Positions 9,001-17,987 are shown, numbered from the stretch's first letter. The stretch is DNA of 64,000 bases from G963662905 sp963676415 (GCA_963676415.1 OY781097.1:2604001-2668000), one strand, 5' to 3'. Numbers and translations are program-made. The notes: generated by a model not told the origin, from the sequence alone.

Positions 9001-12000
9001 ATGAAAAAGCAATTCCTATTAACATGCATTGTTGTGCTATGTACGTTTTTGTTGCTATATCCTCAAAAACAGCATATAAACTTTCAATCCGGCAATAGGT
9101 CGGCTGCAGAGAAGAATACACTTCCATCCCGTGACATTAATTCTTCAACAGATGATGGAATATGTCTTGAATATAGGTTTAGCGGGGCTTGTGTTTCCGG
9201 AAAAGAAGCGGAGGGAATAAGCTATGACCTTATAAATATTGAAGGATTGGGGCGGATGATACAACCAGGGGTGCCATCGTTACCTGTCCTGCGTGAAAGG
9301 ATGGCCGTTCCGCAAGGTGCTGATCCATTAATTACAATAGTACGGACAGAGTATAGTGAGCATAATGGATTTCTTATTTACCCGGCTATGGAGCAGTCAG
9401 TCGATACAGAGGGGGCGCCAGAGCCGGAATTTGTGCGCGATGAAAAAATTTATGCCACGGATGCGTTCTATCCCGAAAAGATCACTGGATTAGTGGCTGT
9501 TGGTAAAATCAGGGAAACAAATATTGCCACCATAGAGATAAGGCCGGTTCAGTTTAATCCGCTTACACGAACCATCAGAACATATAGTAAAATTGTTATA
9601 CAAATTGAATTTAAGAACAGGCAAGGCTCTTTTGCCAATCTTGGATATGAAAACAGCAAACATTCAACTGATGTGATTAAGAGGCTTGTACTCAATTCAG
9701 CCCGTATTCCGGATGGTGTCAAAAATGAAGTAGCCAGCAAAAGGTCAGACGCAAGGAACTATATTATAATTACGCATTCAGCCTATATGGAAGCGGCACA
9801 GTTGCTGGCAGGCTGGAAAGAACAATTAGGGTATTCTACGGAAATTGTTGCGCGCTCTTCATGGACGGCCACCGAAATAAAAGCAGAAATAGCAAACCGT
9901 TATCACATCTGGACTCCTAAGCCTGATTATTTTGTTATTATTGGGGATCATGATGGGCCTAATGCGGTTCCGGGCGAGATGCGCCTAAGTCCGAACGGAT
10001 CGTCTTTTGCTACAGACCTGTATTATGCCTGTATGGATGGAGCCTCTGATCATTATCCGGATATGGCACACGGAAGGATTTCTGTTTCGAATTCTGAAGA
10101 GGCCCTGAGGGTTGTTCATAAAATTATTAATTATGAGCAGAATCCACCAGGCCAGCAAAATTTTTATAATCATATTCTTAACTGTGCCCAGTATCAGGAT
10201 GGGGATAATGATGGCTTTGCGGATCGGCGTTTTTGCCATACTTCTGAAGAAATAAGGGATTACCTGCAGGATAACTATGGGTATTTATCAACACGTGTAT
10301 ATAATACAACTACATCTGCCGATAAAAGCACCCTGCGCTACAATAATGCTTATTTTTCTGATGGCCAGTTATTGCCTGCAGAATTGAGGGACAATAGTTT
10401 TAACTGGGATGGCGATGCAGGGGATATCATTAGGGAAATCAACAACGGACAGTTTTTGGTGTTTCACAGGGACCATGGATATAGCGGTGGTAGCGGATGG
10501 TCGCATCCTGAATTGCTGATAGAAAGCCTGCCCGGAATGCAAAATGGGGATTTGCTCCCTGTTGTTTTAAGCATGAACTGCCATACAGGGGAATTTCAGA
10601 TCGAAAAATGTTTTGCGGAAGAGTTTCTACGGATGAAAAACAAAGGGGCGGTCGGTGTAGTTGCTGCTGCCTCTTATAGTTACAGTGGTTTAAATGATGC
10701 CCTTTCTGAAGGGATCATTGATGCCATTTGGCCTGATCCGGGGCTCTATCCCGATTTCGGAACTGCAGGCAACGGAGGCACCTATACCGTTGGTGCCGGT
10801 AATGAACTATATACAATGGGCGATGTCCTCAATCAGGGCTTATATGCTATGGTTCAAAATTATTATGACGATAGGTATTCCTATGAGCTGTTCCATTACT
10901 TCGGCGATCCGGCCATGAAGATATGGACGTCTAACCCCAATTTGAATATTATCTCTGCAATACACAACCAGGAGCTTAGCTGTACAGATTCTGTATTTAC
11001 AATATCAGGTTCCGAACCCGGTGCCTTGGCCTGTTTTGTTTTTAACCAGGAACTAATTGCAAAAACCAGGCTCGATAGCAGTGGAAACGGAATTTTGCGA
11101 TACCATATCAACCAACAAGGAAATGTATTGCTGACTATATCCAGGCACAATTGCATCCCTTACATTACTACAATTACTCAGGATTGCCCAGGTAGCCCGC
11201 CTTCGATCTTGACTTTTGAAACCCACAATTATTCTGATCACTCTGCCGTACTCAGTGGTGAAATTGTGAACAATAATGGTTCGGCTGTTACTGAAAGTGG
11301 TTTTGTGTTAAGTTCCAGTCCCGAACCCGTAATTGGAGCGGCTGGTGTAATTCAGGTACAAACGGCTCCAATTGTGGGCTCAGGAGAATACAGTATTGAA
11401 ACCGGGGGGCTCAGCGGAGCAAACAAATATTATTACAGAGCATATGCATTGAATGCAAACGGAACGGCTTATGGTGATGAAAAAGACTTTGAAACCTTAT
11501 GTTCCCTGATCGATACATTGTCCTTTTCCGAAGGTTTTGAAGGAGGTTGCCTCCCTGAATGCTGGGATTATGATGGTTCCGAATGGTATTATGCAGACGG
11601 CGTAATTGGTGGGAATCCATCCTCTGCGCATAACGGAAGCTTTTGTGCCCTGTTTTATAACATGGTTCATCCTATTGAGGTGAGCAAGCTAATAAGCCCT
11701 CAAATTGACATGAGCAATTACTCTTCGGCAAGCTTAAAGTTTTGGCATACTCAAGCTGTATGGAATTGGACAGGGAATCATGATGAATTGTGTGTTTATT
11801 ATAAAAACCATCCTGATAGTTCATGGAATTTGCTTGCAGCATATACCGATCCCATTGAGAGCTGGACTCTTGATAGTATTGAACTGCCTACATTGAGCAA
11901 TTCATATTTTATTGCTTTTGAAGCTACAGGAAACTATGGCTATACAATTGGCATTGATGATATTGAAATAAGCGGTACATACGCCCCCTCGCCTGAAATA

Positions 12001-12804
12001 AACTTAAAACAGGGAGCAAATACAATACTCTGTGATGGACATTATAACTTTGGAGATGTGCACGTTAATACAGGAATTGTAGTAGGTTTTACTATCGAAA
12101 ATACCGGTAATGATGCATTATTGATCAATAATATTACGAGCAGCAACGGCTTGTTTTCCCTTTCCGGCATCCCGGTTTCGGTTGCAGCGGGAAACAGCGA
12201 ACAGTTTTCTCTGAGCTTTGACCCGTGCTCAACAGGAGATACCACAGCTCTTATTAAAATATTCAGTAATGACATAGATGAAGGCGAATATGAATTCACC
12301 GCTGCCGGTTATGGTTTTTGTGATAATGCCGTGATTGATAGCATTGGGGTTTCTGCTAATGGAATATGCCCCGGAGAAGATGTGGTGCTGCATGTTTATG
12401 GAGAATTGAATGGGGCTACATCATGGCACTTTTTCGAAGGGGATTGCGGTGGGAACGAGTTTGCCAGCAATAGCAGCGGAGAAATATCTGTAGCTCCCAT
12501 ACATACGGCTAGCTATTTTGTTAGCGCCTTGGGTGGTTGTATAACGGATACTGTTTGCATGGAGGCTGTAATTAGTGTAAATGACACCTATCCTGTAATT
12601 AATAGCTTGACAGCAACAAACAATAATATCTGCCCAGGGGAAAGTACGAGACTTATTATTACTGGAGAGCTGAATAATGCATCCGAATGGCATTTCTTCG
12701 AAGGAGCTTGCGGCGAAAACCAAATTATCAGCAATACCAGCGGGGAAATAACCGTAGCCCCAATGCATACCACCAGCTATTTCGCTAGTGTATTAATTAT
12801 TTAA
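9001..12804 (+). CDS. Gingipain-type C25 cysteine peptidase, 5' part of an IS-interrupted gene
   Basis: 1267 residues as it stands; the last four codons and the TAA are supplied by the end of the IS element. After a signal peptide (MKKQFLLTCIVVLCTFLLL) comes a C25-type propeptide (PGVPSLPVLRERMAVPQG), then the catalytic domain with His492 (RDHGYSGG) and nucleophile Cys527 (SMNCHTG), spaced as in gingipains. Downstream are a fibronectin-like unit, a choice-of-anchor J/MAM-like domain (LSFSEGFEGGCLPECW), an ASPM/SPD-2/Hydin-like unit, and tandem repeats of about 78 residues starting ICPGE. Catalytic residues are intact, but the C-terminal sorting domain is cut off (see 13907-14973), so the product should reach the periplasm yet not be secreted by T9SS. 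It starts 168 bases after the preceding terminator. Confidence 0.9.
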   Translation: MKKQFLLTCIVVLCTFLLLYPQKQHINFQSGNRSAAEKNTLPSRDINSSTDDGICLEYRFSGACVSGKEAEGISYDLINIEGLGRMIQPGVPSLPVLRERMAVPQGADPLITIVRTEYSEHNGFLIYPAMEQSVDTEGAPEPEFVRDEKIYATDAFYPEKITGLVAVGKIRETNIATIEIRPVQFNPLTRTIRTYSKIVIQIEFKNRQGSFANLGYENSKHSTDVIKRLVLNSARIPDGVKNEVASKRSDARNYIIITHSAYMEAAQLLAGWKEQLGYSTEIVARSSWTATEIKAEIANRYHIWTPKPDYFVIIGDHDGPNAVPGEMRLSPNGSSFATDLYYACMDGASDHYPDMAHGRISVSNSEEALRVVHKIINYEQNPPGQQNFYNHILNCAQYQDGDNDGFADRRFCHTSEEIRDYLQDNYGYLSTRVYNTTTSADKSTLRYNNAYFSDGQLLPAELRDNSFNWDGDAGDIIREINNGQFLVFHRDHGYSGGSGWSHPELLIESLPGMQNGDLLPVVLSMNCHTGEFQIEKCFAEEFLRMKNKGAVGVVAAASYSYSGLNDALSEGIIDAIWPDPGLYPDFGTAGNGGTYTVGAGNELYTMGDVLNQGLYAMVQNYYDDRYSYELFHYFGDPAMKIWTSNPNLNIISAIHNQELSCTDSVFTISGSEPGALACFVFNQELIAKTRLDSSGNGILRYHINQQGNVLLTISRHNCIPYITTITQDCPGSPPSILTFETHNYSDHSAVLSGEIVNNNGSAVTESGFVLSSSPEPVIGAAGVIQVQTAPIVGSGEYSIETGGLSGANKYYYRAYALNANGTAYGDEKDFETLCSLIDTLSFSEGFEGGCLPECWDYDGSEWYYADGVIGGNPSSAHNGSFCALFYNMVHPIEVSKLISPQIDMSNYSSASLKFWHTQAVWNWTGNHDELCVYYKNHPDSSWNLLAAYTDPIESWTLDSIELPTLSNSYFIAFEATGNYGYTIGIDDIEISGTYAPSPEINLKQGANTILCDGHYNFGDVHVNTGIVVGFTIENTGNDALLINNITSSNGLFSLSGIPVSVAAGNSEQFSLSFDPCSTGDTTALIKIFSNDIDEGEYEFTAAGYGFCDNAVIDSIGVSANGICPGEDVVLHVYGELNGATSWHFFEGDCGGNEFASNSSGEISVAPIHTASYFVSALGGCITDTVCMEAVISVNDTYPVINSLTATNNNICPGESTRLIITGELNNASEWHFFEGACGENQIISNTSGEITVAPMHTTSYFASVLII

Positions 12805-13904
12805 TAAGTTAACTAATTTTCAATACATCGCCAGTATACGTCCACTGAAAGGGCTTAGCACGTGTCTCATTGTATGTTTTTACGTATTCAATAAGTTGAG
12901 AAGCTAATTGTTCTGATGATTGCCAAACACCTCCTTTTACAACATCCTTTGTTAATATATTGAACCATATCTCAACTTGATTCAACCAAGAAGAGTACGT
13001 TGGCGTGAAGTGCAAGGTGATTTTCCTTTTGCCTTTCAGCCATTCCTTAACGTCTTTATGTTTATGTACCGAAAGGTTGTCTGCGATTATGTGAAGCTTT
13101 TTGTTGCGGTATTTCCGATCAAGTGATTTTAAAAACTTTAAGAAGTTTTCTGCATTATTTGATTTAATTGTTTTGGCTGTTACTTCACCTGTATGCACGG
13201 CAAGTGCCGCAATTAACGAAACAGTTCCGTTGCGTTTGTAGGTGGCTGTTTGTCTTTTCGGGTTTCCTGGCCGTAATGGCAATTCTGGCTGAGTTCTATC
13301 GAGTGCCTGTATTTGAGTTTTTTCATCAACACAAATAACCAAAGCGTTTTCTGGTGGTGACATGTAAAGCCCAACAATGTTGGTCATTTTTTCTTCAAAC
13401 TCCGGGTCTTTTGACTTACCGCACCAATACTCTATTTTATGCGGCTTTAAGTCTGCTTGTTTAAGAATCTGAAATACTTTGGACTGACTAATCCCTACTT
13501 CTTTGGCGATACGTTCTTGAGACCAGTTAGTGTATCCGTCATCAGGCTTTGTGCAGGCTTTCTCAATTACCATAGCCTGTTGTTCCGCAGTGATAACCTT
13601 TGGCTTTCCACTTCGGTAAGCATCCTTTAAGCCATTAATGCCTTGTTCTCGAAAGCGTTGTCTCCACTTATTTACCACAGGCCTACTAAGTCCTGTTTGT
13701 TCTACTATTTCACCCATCGAGAAACCTTGATCGGATAATATAATTATTTCGGCTCGCTCAACGTAACGTTTTTCAAGTTTGCGTGAACGGCTCATGGAAA
13801 GAAGCTCTGCTTTCTCTTCCGGTGTTAACTGAATGGGTCTTCCTATCCTTGCCATGAGGCAAAGATAATAAAATATTAGTTAATTAACTTAATAATTATT
13901 ACAC
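12788..13904 (-). mobile_element. IS630-family insertion sequence, 1117 bp, with TA target duplication
   Basis: The left end GTGTATTAATTATT (from 12788) and the reverse complement of the right end GTGTAATAATTATT (to 13904) are near-identical terminal inverted repeats. They are flanked by TA at 12786-12787 and 13905-13906, the usual IS630/mariner target duplication. Joining 12787 to 13907 regenerates gct agc gcc ctt ggt ggt tgc, which matches the equivalent point of the preceding host repeat (gtt agc gcc ttg ggt ggt tgt). The boundaries are therefore base-exact. One transposase gene on the minus strand fills the element. Confidence 0.93.
12809..13855 (-). CDS. IS630-family transposase
   Basis: 348 residues, apparently intact. 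The N-terminal half holds paired helix-turn-helix domains (MGEIVEQTGLSRPVVNKWRQR and QERIAKEVGISQSKVFQIL). The C-terminal half is a DDE endonuclease domain with VICVDEKTQIQALDRTQP (first Asp), KLHIIADNLSVHKHK (second Asp) and a TPTYSSWLNQVEIWF block holding the final acidic residue. It catalyses cut-and-paste transposition at TA sites. It reads against the interrupted peptidase gene, so it does not add transcription to the downstream fragment. The intact frame and near-perfect ends suggest a recent insertion that may still be mobile. Confidence 0.93.
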   Translation of the reverse strand: MARIGRPIQLTPEEKAELLSMSRSRKLEKRYVERAEIIILSDQGFSMGEIVEQTGLSRPVVNKWRQRFREQGINGLKDAYRSGKPKVITAEQQAMVIEKACTKPDDGYTNWSQERIAKEVGISQSKVFQILKQADLKPHKIEYWCGKSKDPEFEEKMTNIVGLYMSPPENALVICVDEKTQIQALDRTQPELPLRPGNPKRQTATYKRNGTVSLIAALAVHTGEVTAKTIKSNNAENFLKFLKSLDRKYRNKKLHIIADNLSVHKHKDVKEWLKGKRKITLHFTPTYSSWLNQVEIWFNILTKDVVKGGVWQSSEQLASQLIEYVKTYNETRAKPFQWTYTGDVLKIS

Positions 13905-13906
13905 TA

Positions 13907-14973
13907 GCGCCCTTGGTGGTTGCTGCACAGACACAATCTGTGAAGAAATTACCATTATTGTTAAGGATACGTATCCAGTAATTGACAGTCTGACAGCATC
14001 AAACAAAATAATATGCACCGGGGAAGCAACAACCCTCGCCATTATAGGCAGCCTCAATAATGCTGATAGCTGGTATTTATTTGAAGGCAGTTGTGGCGGA
14101 CAGGCCATTGATTCAACAATGGGAGGGACTTTTATTGTTTCGCCCGAGGCAAATACAAGCTATTATATAAGCGGCCTGGGAAACTGCACTATAGATACGG
14201 TCTGCACAGGAATCAACATTTCTATTGATAATGAAGGCCCTGTAGCTGATGTTGATGTGCTGCCGGTATTGCAAGGAGAGTGTGAAGTTATAGTAACAGA
14301 TTCCCCTTCTGCTACAGATTATTGCTCCGGTTCAGTTACCGGAACGACCACAGACCCTGTCTCTTATTTTAATCAGGGAACTTATACAATAAACTGGATA
14401 TATGAGGATGCCGATGGAAATATCACCAGCCAACAGCAAACCGTAAAGGTTGAGGATGTTACTAGTCCGGAGATTATGTGCCCACCAGATACCAGTGTCT
14501 ATATTACTGGAAGCAGTGCTTATAGAGTGGCAGATCAATCATTTGATCTCAGGAGTCTGAGCGATAACTGTTCCGTGAGCACCGTTGCCAATAACCACAA
14601 TATGGCAGAGAGCCTGCTGGGGGCAGAATTTGAGGCAGGTGAAACAGAGGTGGAATGGTTGGTGTCAGATATTGCCGGCAATACTACTGCATGTTCGTTT
14701 CTTCTCAAGGTGGTAAATTTGACCGCTATTAATGAGAATTATTTTGAAAACATAAAGATTTTTCCCAATCCTGGCAATGGTATTTACCATATACAGCTAC
14801 CGTATAGGGAAGCTTTTAGGGCTTATATCACTGATGTTGTTGGGAGGCTTGTTTACGAAACCCACATCAGCAACAACCAATGCATCGATATTTCAGGATT
14901 TGAAAATGGCCTATATGTTCTTTACCTGGACACTAAAAATGGGATATTTACTACAAAACTTATTAAAGAATAG
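13907..14973 (+). pseudogene. 3' part of the interrupted C25 peptidase gene, with HYR-like and T9SS sorting domains
   Basis: The frame is the direct continuation of the gene beginning at 9001; the reconstructed protein would have 1617 residues. This part holds the end of the second and the whole third tandem repeat (ICTGEATTLAIIGSLNNA), an HYR-like domain (about 14240-14460, YTINWIYEDADGN), a further beta domain, and a type A sorting domain (KIFPNPGNGIYHIQL ... NGLYVLYLD ... TTKLIKE). No signal peptide exists on this side, so even if translation began at the internal ATG at 14119 the product would stay in the cytoplasm. There are no internal stops or frameshifts, which again points to a recent IS insertion. 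Confidence 0.9.
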
Positions 14974-14984
14974 ACTGTATATGT

Positions 14985-15030
14985 GCCCTGCAACACCTTG
15001 GAGCAGATAGGCCGAAGGGTGTTGCAGGGC
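14985..15030. terminator. Hairpin after the peptidase gene
   Basis: GCCCTGCAACACCTT (14985-14999) pairs with AAGGGTGTTGCAGGGC (15015-15030) with one bulged base. It lies 12 bases after the stop codon. No T-run follows, so it may protect the 3' end of the message or act as a weak terminator. Confidence 0.5.
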
Positions 15031-15089
15031 AAGCATCTGCACATTTTTCTGAATACGCCCTTTCAGGATGCCAATGAATATTGTTGGTC

Positions 15090-15118
15090 TTCAGCCCGGG
15101 GCAGCGCCCCGGGCTGAA
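15090..15118. repeat. GC-rich perfect palindrome (REP-like)
   Basis: TTCAGCCCGGGGC (15090-15102), a 3-base loop, then GCCCCGGGCTGAA (15106-15118): a perfect 13-bp stem, strikingly GC-rich against an AT-rich background. It lies between convergent genes. It could be a REP-type element or a bidirectional terminator without a T-run. Confidence 0.55.
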
Positions 15119-15232
15119 TTAGATAAGGCTTTCATCCGAATATAATTTAATTTTTATAGGTGGGATGGAACCGCATGATGAAAAATAATCATTGTCTTGG
15201 GTGTTAATGCTTTATTGAGTAAATTCTTGCAA

Positions 15233-15895
15233 TTATGGGCAATTATTAGTTTTAAGGGGAGGGGACCACACTTTTAAATCAATTCCTTCAATTTTTATCT
15301 TATTATCTTCAATATTGACCACGACGCCTGAATGAATTTTTTGCATCATGCAATGATGAGGCAAAAAACGAATGGTCTCGCCAACGTTCACCTGTTTTCC
15401 TGTATAAGCCCCTTCAAAACCAATAACCATGCACAGTCCGACAGCAATACTCTTATTTTTAAATGATGGCCCGACTATATGAACGGTTACTAAATTTCCA
15501 TTTTTCTCAAGAATTTGCGCATAGTGCACTACAGGGCATCCAATGGGCCTGTATTCTATAATGTCATCAGTTTCCACAGAGATGTCGGACATGGGCAAGA
15601 GGGTTTCCTTACATGAATGTTCGTTTGGTAGAGGATGCAACACAATATCTGCTTCGTAATTATCAAGAACGCCAATAATTTTTGATGAACTGCCTTCAGT
15701 ATTTATTATGGTATTAATTAACTGTTTTATTCGTTCTTTAAAATCCGAATATTGTAATTGGTTTAATAAAGGGCATCTTTCTAAGTCCGAGTTAAATTTA
15801 ATAATATGAGCTGCAAAAGCTTTGCATGAGTTAAACCCACAACTTCCACAATTGTAGTTTGGGAGCAATTTTTCAATTTTACTTTGTAAATTCAT
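15233..15895 (-). CDS. 4Fe-4S domain protein, third gene of a putative metallocofactor operon
   Basis: 220 residues from MNLQSKIEKL; this start leaves one base after the stop codon of the upstream gene and has a GGTGA ribosome site. A start ten codons earlier (15925) would overlap that gene. The N-terminus has an Fe-S domain of the RnfB/corrinoid-protein type: Cys16, Cys19, Cys24 and Cys41 (CGSCGFNSC ... LERCP), which binds a [4Fe-4S] cluster. The remaining 175 or so residues are unrecognised, contain further Cys and His (RPIGCPVVHYAQ, LPHHCMMQK), and end with a small beta-rich region. Probably cytoplasmic, since no signal or membrane segment is seen. The role is inferred from its neighbours: electron or cluster carrier for the GTPase and ABC ATPase. 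Confidence 0.75.
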   Translation of the reverse strand: MNLQSKIEKLLPNYNCGSCGFNSCKAFAAHIIKFNSDLERCPLLNQLQYSDFKERIKQLINTIINTEGSSSKIIGVLDNYEADIVLHPLPNEHSCKETLLPMSDISVETDDIIEYRPIGCPVVHYAQILEKNGNLVTVHIVGPSFKNKSIAVGLCMVIGFEGAYTGKQVNVGETIRFLPHHCMMQKIHSGVVVNIEDNKIKIEGIDLKVWSPPLKTNNCP

Positions 15896-15896
15896 A

Positions 15897-16598
15897 TTAT
15901 TCACCAATATACGTTTGTAATCCATTCATTTCGCGCAGTAATCCCCTGTGGTGCTCGGCTCCGGTTCTCCGCTCTCCAGCACAAAGAGTGCAAACAGAAA
16001 AAGGAGCATTATGCCTTAATTGCTCATCTTTCGATATTTTTTTGGTGTTGTTAATAATATGTAAAGCGAGTTCTGCAGCTCCTTGTCCGTTTAAACCGTT
16101 TGCATCAATAATTTTGCAGTTGGGATTTGATTCAAGTATCCGTTCCCTGAAAATTTCTCTTTCGGCCTGTGATACCATATCGCCTTTAGTGGTCACAACC
16201 ACATCCGCGCAGCTTAAAAATGGGCCTAATTTGGCTGGATTATTGGGGCCGCATGTTACATCTATAACACAAACTCCTAAACTGTTTGATGTAAAAGGAG
16301 CACATCGGTGGCATAAACCGGCAGTTTCCATTATTAGGTATTCCGATTGGTTTTCTTCTGCAAACTGTAATATTGAATCGGTGTTATAAACCGAAAAATG
16401 GTCAGGGCACATGTCTTTCGACAGGCCTATCTTTACAGGGACATTCAGTTTGCTGAAACGTTTGGCATCTTCTGTATATAGGCAGTCGATTTTAACAATT
16501 GAAGGCTGAATCTGTTTCTCTTTCAGGGCAACAATGGTATGCAGAAGGATTGCAGTTTTTCCTGATCCGGGTGTGCCGGCAACAATTATAAACTTCAT
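15897..16598 (-). CDS. HypB/UreG-like P-loop GTPase, second gene of the putative metallocofactor operon
   Basis: 233 residues. Walker A is GTPGSGKT (residues 8-15), and a KIDCLYTED switch-like segment and a TTKGD element (NKxD-like base recognition) fit the SIMIBI class that includes HypB, UreG and CooC, NTPases that insert metals into enzymes. Cys pairs appear in ETAGLCHRCAP and near the C-terminus in VCTLCAGERR, followed by a GAEHHRG motif, so it probably binds metal or an Fe-S cluster. It starts 15 bases after the ABC ATPase gene and ends one base before the Fe-S gene, so the three are one transcript. No urease, Ni-hydrogenase or CO dehydrogenase gene is visible, so the client enzyme is unknown. 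Confidence 0.78.
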   Translation of the reverse strand: MKFIIVAGTPGSGKTAILLHTIVALKEKQIQPSIVKIDCLYTEDAKRFSKLNVPVKIGLSKDMCPDHFSVYNTDSILQFAEENQSEYLIMETAGLCHRCAPFTSNSLGVCVIDVTCGPNNPAKLGPFLSCADVVVTTKGDMVSQAEREIFRERILESNPNCKIIDANGLNGQGAAELALHIINNTKKISKDEQLRHNAPFSVCTLCAGERRTGAEHHRGLLREMNGLQTYIGE

Positions 16599-16613
16599 GG
16601 GGTATTTTTTTAT

Positions 16614-17408
16614 TTAAGTGAGAGAAAGTTCTGGACTGAAAATTTCAAAATTCAGTTTTTCCAAATGCTTTCCATTTCTGACATCATCTCTCAAAGCCAG
16701 TATTGTTTTGTCGAATTCATTAAGTTGTTTTGATATTGATTTTTCCTGTTTTGTTCCGATAATTATATCCTGCATGCCTCCGTTTTGCATTATTATTCTC
16801 TTATGACATGAAAGGGCCAGCACTGGATCATGAGTTACAACCAATATAATTTTACCAGTATCTGACAGCATTTCGAGTGCTTCATTCTTTTTTATCCCAG
16901 CATTTTCAATCTCATCTATTAAAACAATTGGTGAATTACTAATAACGGCAACATCAGCAACCATAAGGGCCCGTGTTTGTCCTCCGCTTAACTCTGTGAG
17001 GTTATTGTTTTCAACTACCGGTTCGCCAGTGAGGCTATTCGTTAGTTCCAGAATTGAAGCAATGTCAACCATTTTCTTTCCGCGGCATTTGGCGTGCAAT
17101 CGAAGAAAATCAGAAACGCACATATCGGCAAAAAAATTCATGTTTTGCGATAATTGTGCCACCATTTTCCTGCGGGGATCCATTCTGAAATTATATTCCG
17201 GCACCTTGTCATTGATAAGTATCTGCCGTTTCGTACTTGTGTCTTTTTGAGCCAACTGTTCTATATCCGATATCAATTGACTTTTACCGCTTCCGGTGGG
17301 GCCAACTATTCCGTAAATTTCACCTTTTTTGATTTTAATATATTGAACAGCCTCGGCTATGCCTTCTTTATTATTGCCGCCAATCAGGGTGATGCTTCTT
17401 AATTCCAT
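16614..17408 (-). CDS. Stand-alone ABC-type ATPase, first gene of the putative metallocofactor operon
   Basis: 264 residues with all ABC nucleotide-binding motifs: Walker A GPTGSGKS (36-43), signature LSGGQTRALM, Walker B SPIVLIDEIENA and switch His in VVTHD. There is no membrane domain, and no permease or binding protein is encoded next to it, so it need not be part of a transporter; it could act like SufC in cofactor assembly. The catalytic Glu after Walker B is present (DEIE), so ATP hydrolysis should be possible. It leads the operon with the GTPase and Fe-S genes. The C-terminal 60 residues are helical and not recognised. Confidence 0.8.
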   Translation of the reverse strand: MELRSITLIGGNNKEGIAEAVQYIKIKKGEIYGIVGPTGSGKSQLISDIEQLAQKDTSTKRQILINDKVPEYNFRMDPRRKMVAQLSQNMNFFADMCVSDFLRLHAKCRGKKMVDIASILELTNSLTGEPVVENNNLTELSGGQTRALMVADVAVISNSPIVLIDEIENAGIKKNEALEMLSDTGKIILVVTHDPVLALSCHKRIIMQNGGMQDIIIGTKQEKSISKQLNEFDKTILALRDDVRNGKHLEKLNFEIFSPELSLT

Positions 17409-17713
17409 TTTTTCTTTTTTTAAATGGACAAAATTCCTTGAATTACAAAGGCGATAAAACAGTTAAAATACGTAATCCCGTACGTCTTTTAACTTATTCT
17501 GGAATTGCTTTTTTTTCAATTTGTCGTAGATTGTATTGTTATGCAAGGCGGTTTCATTGAGATATATACATTTTAAGCGGAGAGGAAGAAGCCGTATCCG
17601 TTTGTTGTTCTTATGCAAGGATAGCTTTCCATTTTTTCGCATTTAGAGCGCTTTACAAAATTTCAAAAACAAATCAAGTGAAAAATTATTCCAACAAATC
17701 AACTTCACAATAG

Positions 17714-17922
17714 ATTTAACCTGACTAATTCATGAAATTTCGTCATGAGCACATTCGACATGCTCAGTGACCAAGCACGAAACACAATAAGAGAAAGAGA
17801 GCGCAGATTTTTGGCGCACAGGAATAGCCGTAGCTATTTTGAGCACCAAAAAGATAGCATTCCTTTCTATTGCAGCGGTTTGTGCTCGCAATAGAATATT
17901 TTGTGAATTATTCAGGTTAAAT
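17714..17922. repeat. Candidate MITE, 209 bp, with near-perfect terminal inverted repeats and three internal hairpins
   Basis: ATTTAACCTGACTAATTCA (17714-17732) matches the reverse complement of 17904-17922 in 18 of 19 positions. Inside are three separate stems: TGAGCA/TGCTCA (17746-17766), a long imperfect 21-bp hairpin at 17808-17852 (TTTTTGGCGCACA ... TTTTGAGCACCAAAAA), and TTCTATTGC/GCAATAGAA (17865-17896). No reading frame of note. It fills most of the 579-base gap before gpmA; the remainder (17409-17713) shows nothing recognisable. Confidence 0.6.
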
Positions 17923-17952
17923 TTCCATTATGGATATTCCGTCCAGATGTGG

Positions 17953-17960
17953 TATATTTG
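17953..17960 (+). promoter_or_regulatory. Bacteroidota -7 element before gpmA
   Basis: TATATTTG fits the TAnnTTTG consensus, 27 bases before the start codon. The -33 element is poor (no TTTG at the usual distance). Confidence 0.45.
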
Positions 17961-17987
17961 CACTGATTTACAGTAAAATTTGGTTAT

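Noticed and set aside
12320..14215. CRISPR-like or simple DNA repeats in the peptidase gene
   Set aside because: The repeats are in-frame protein repeats of about 78 residues with diverged DNA, not short direct repeats with spacers.
15897..16598. Calling the GTPase hypB or ureG
   Set aside because: Walker A and general layout fit the class, but the HypB metal-site motifs and the UreG signature are absent and no hydrogenase or urease genes are near.
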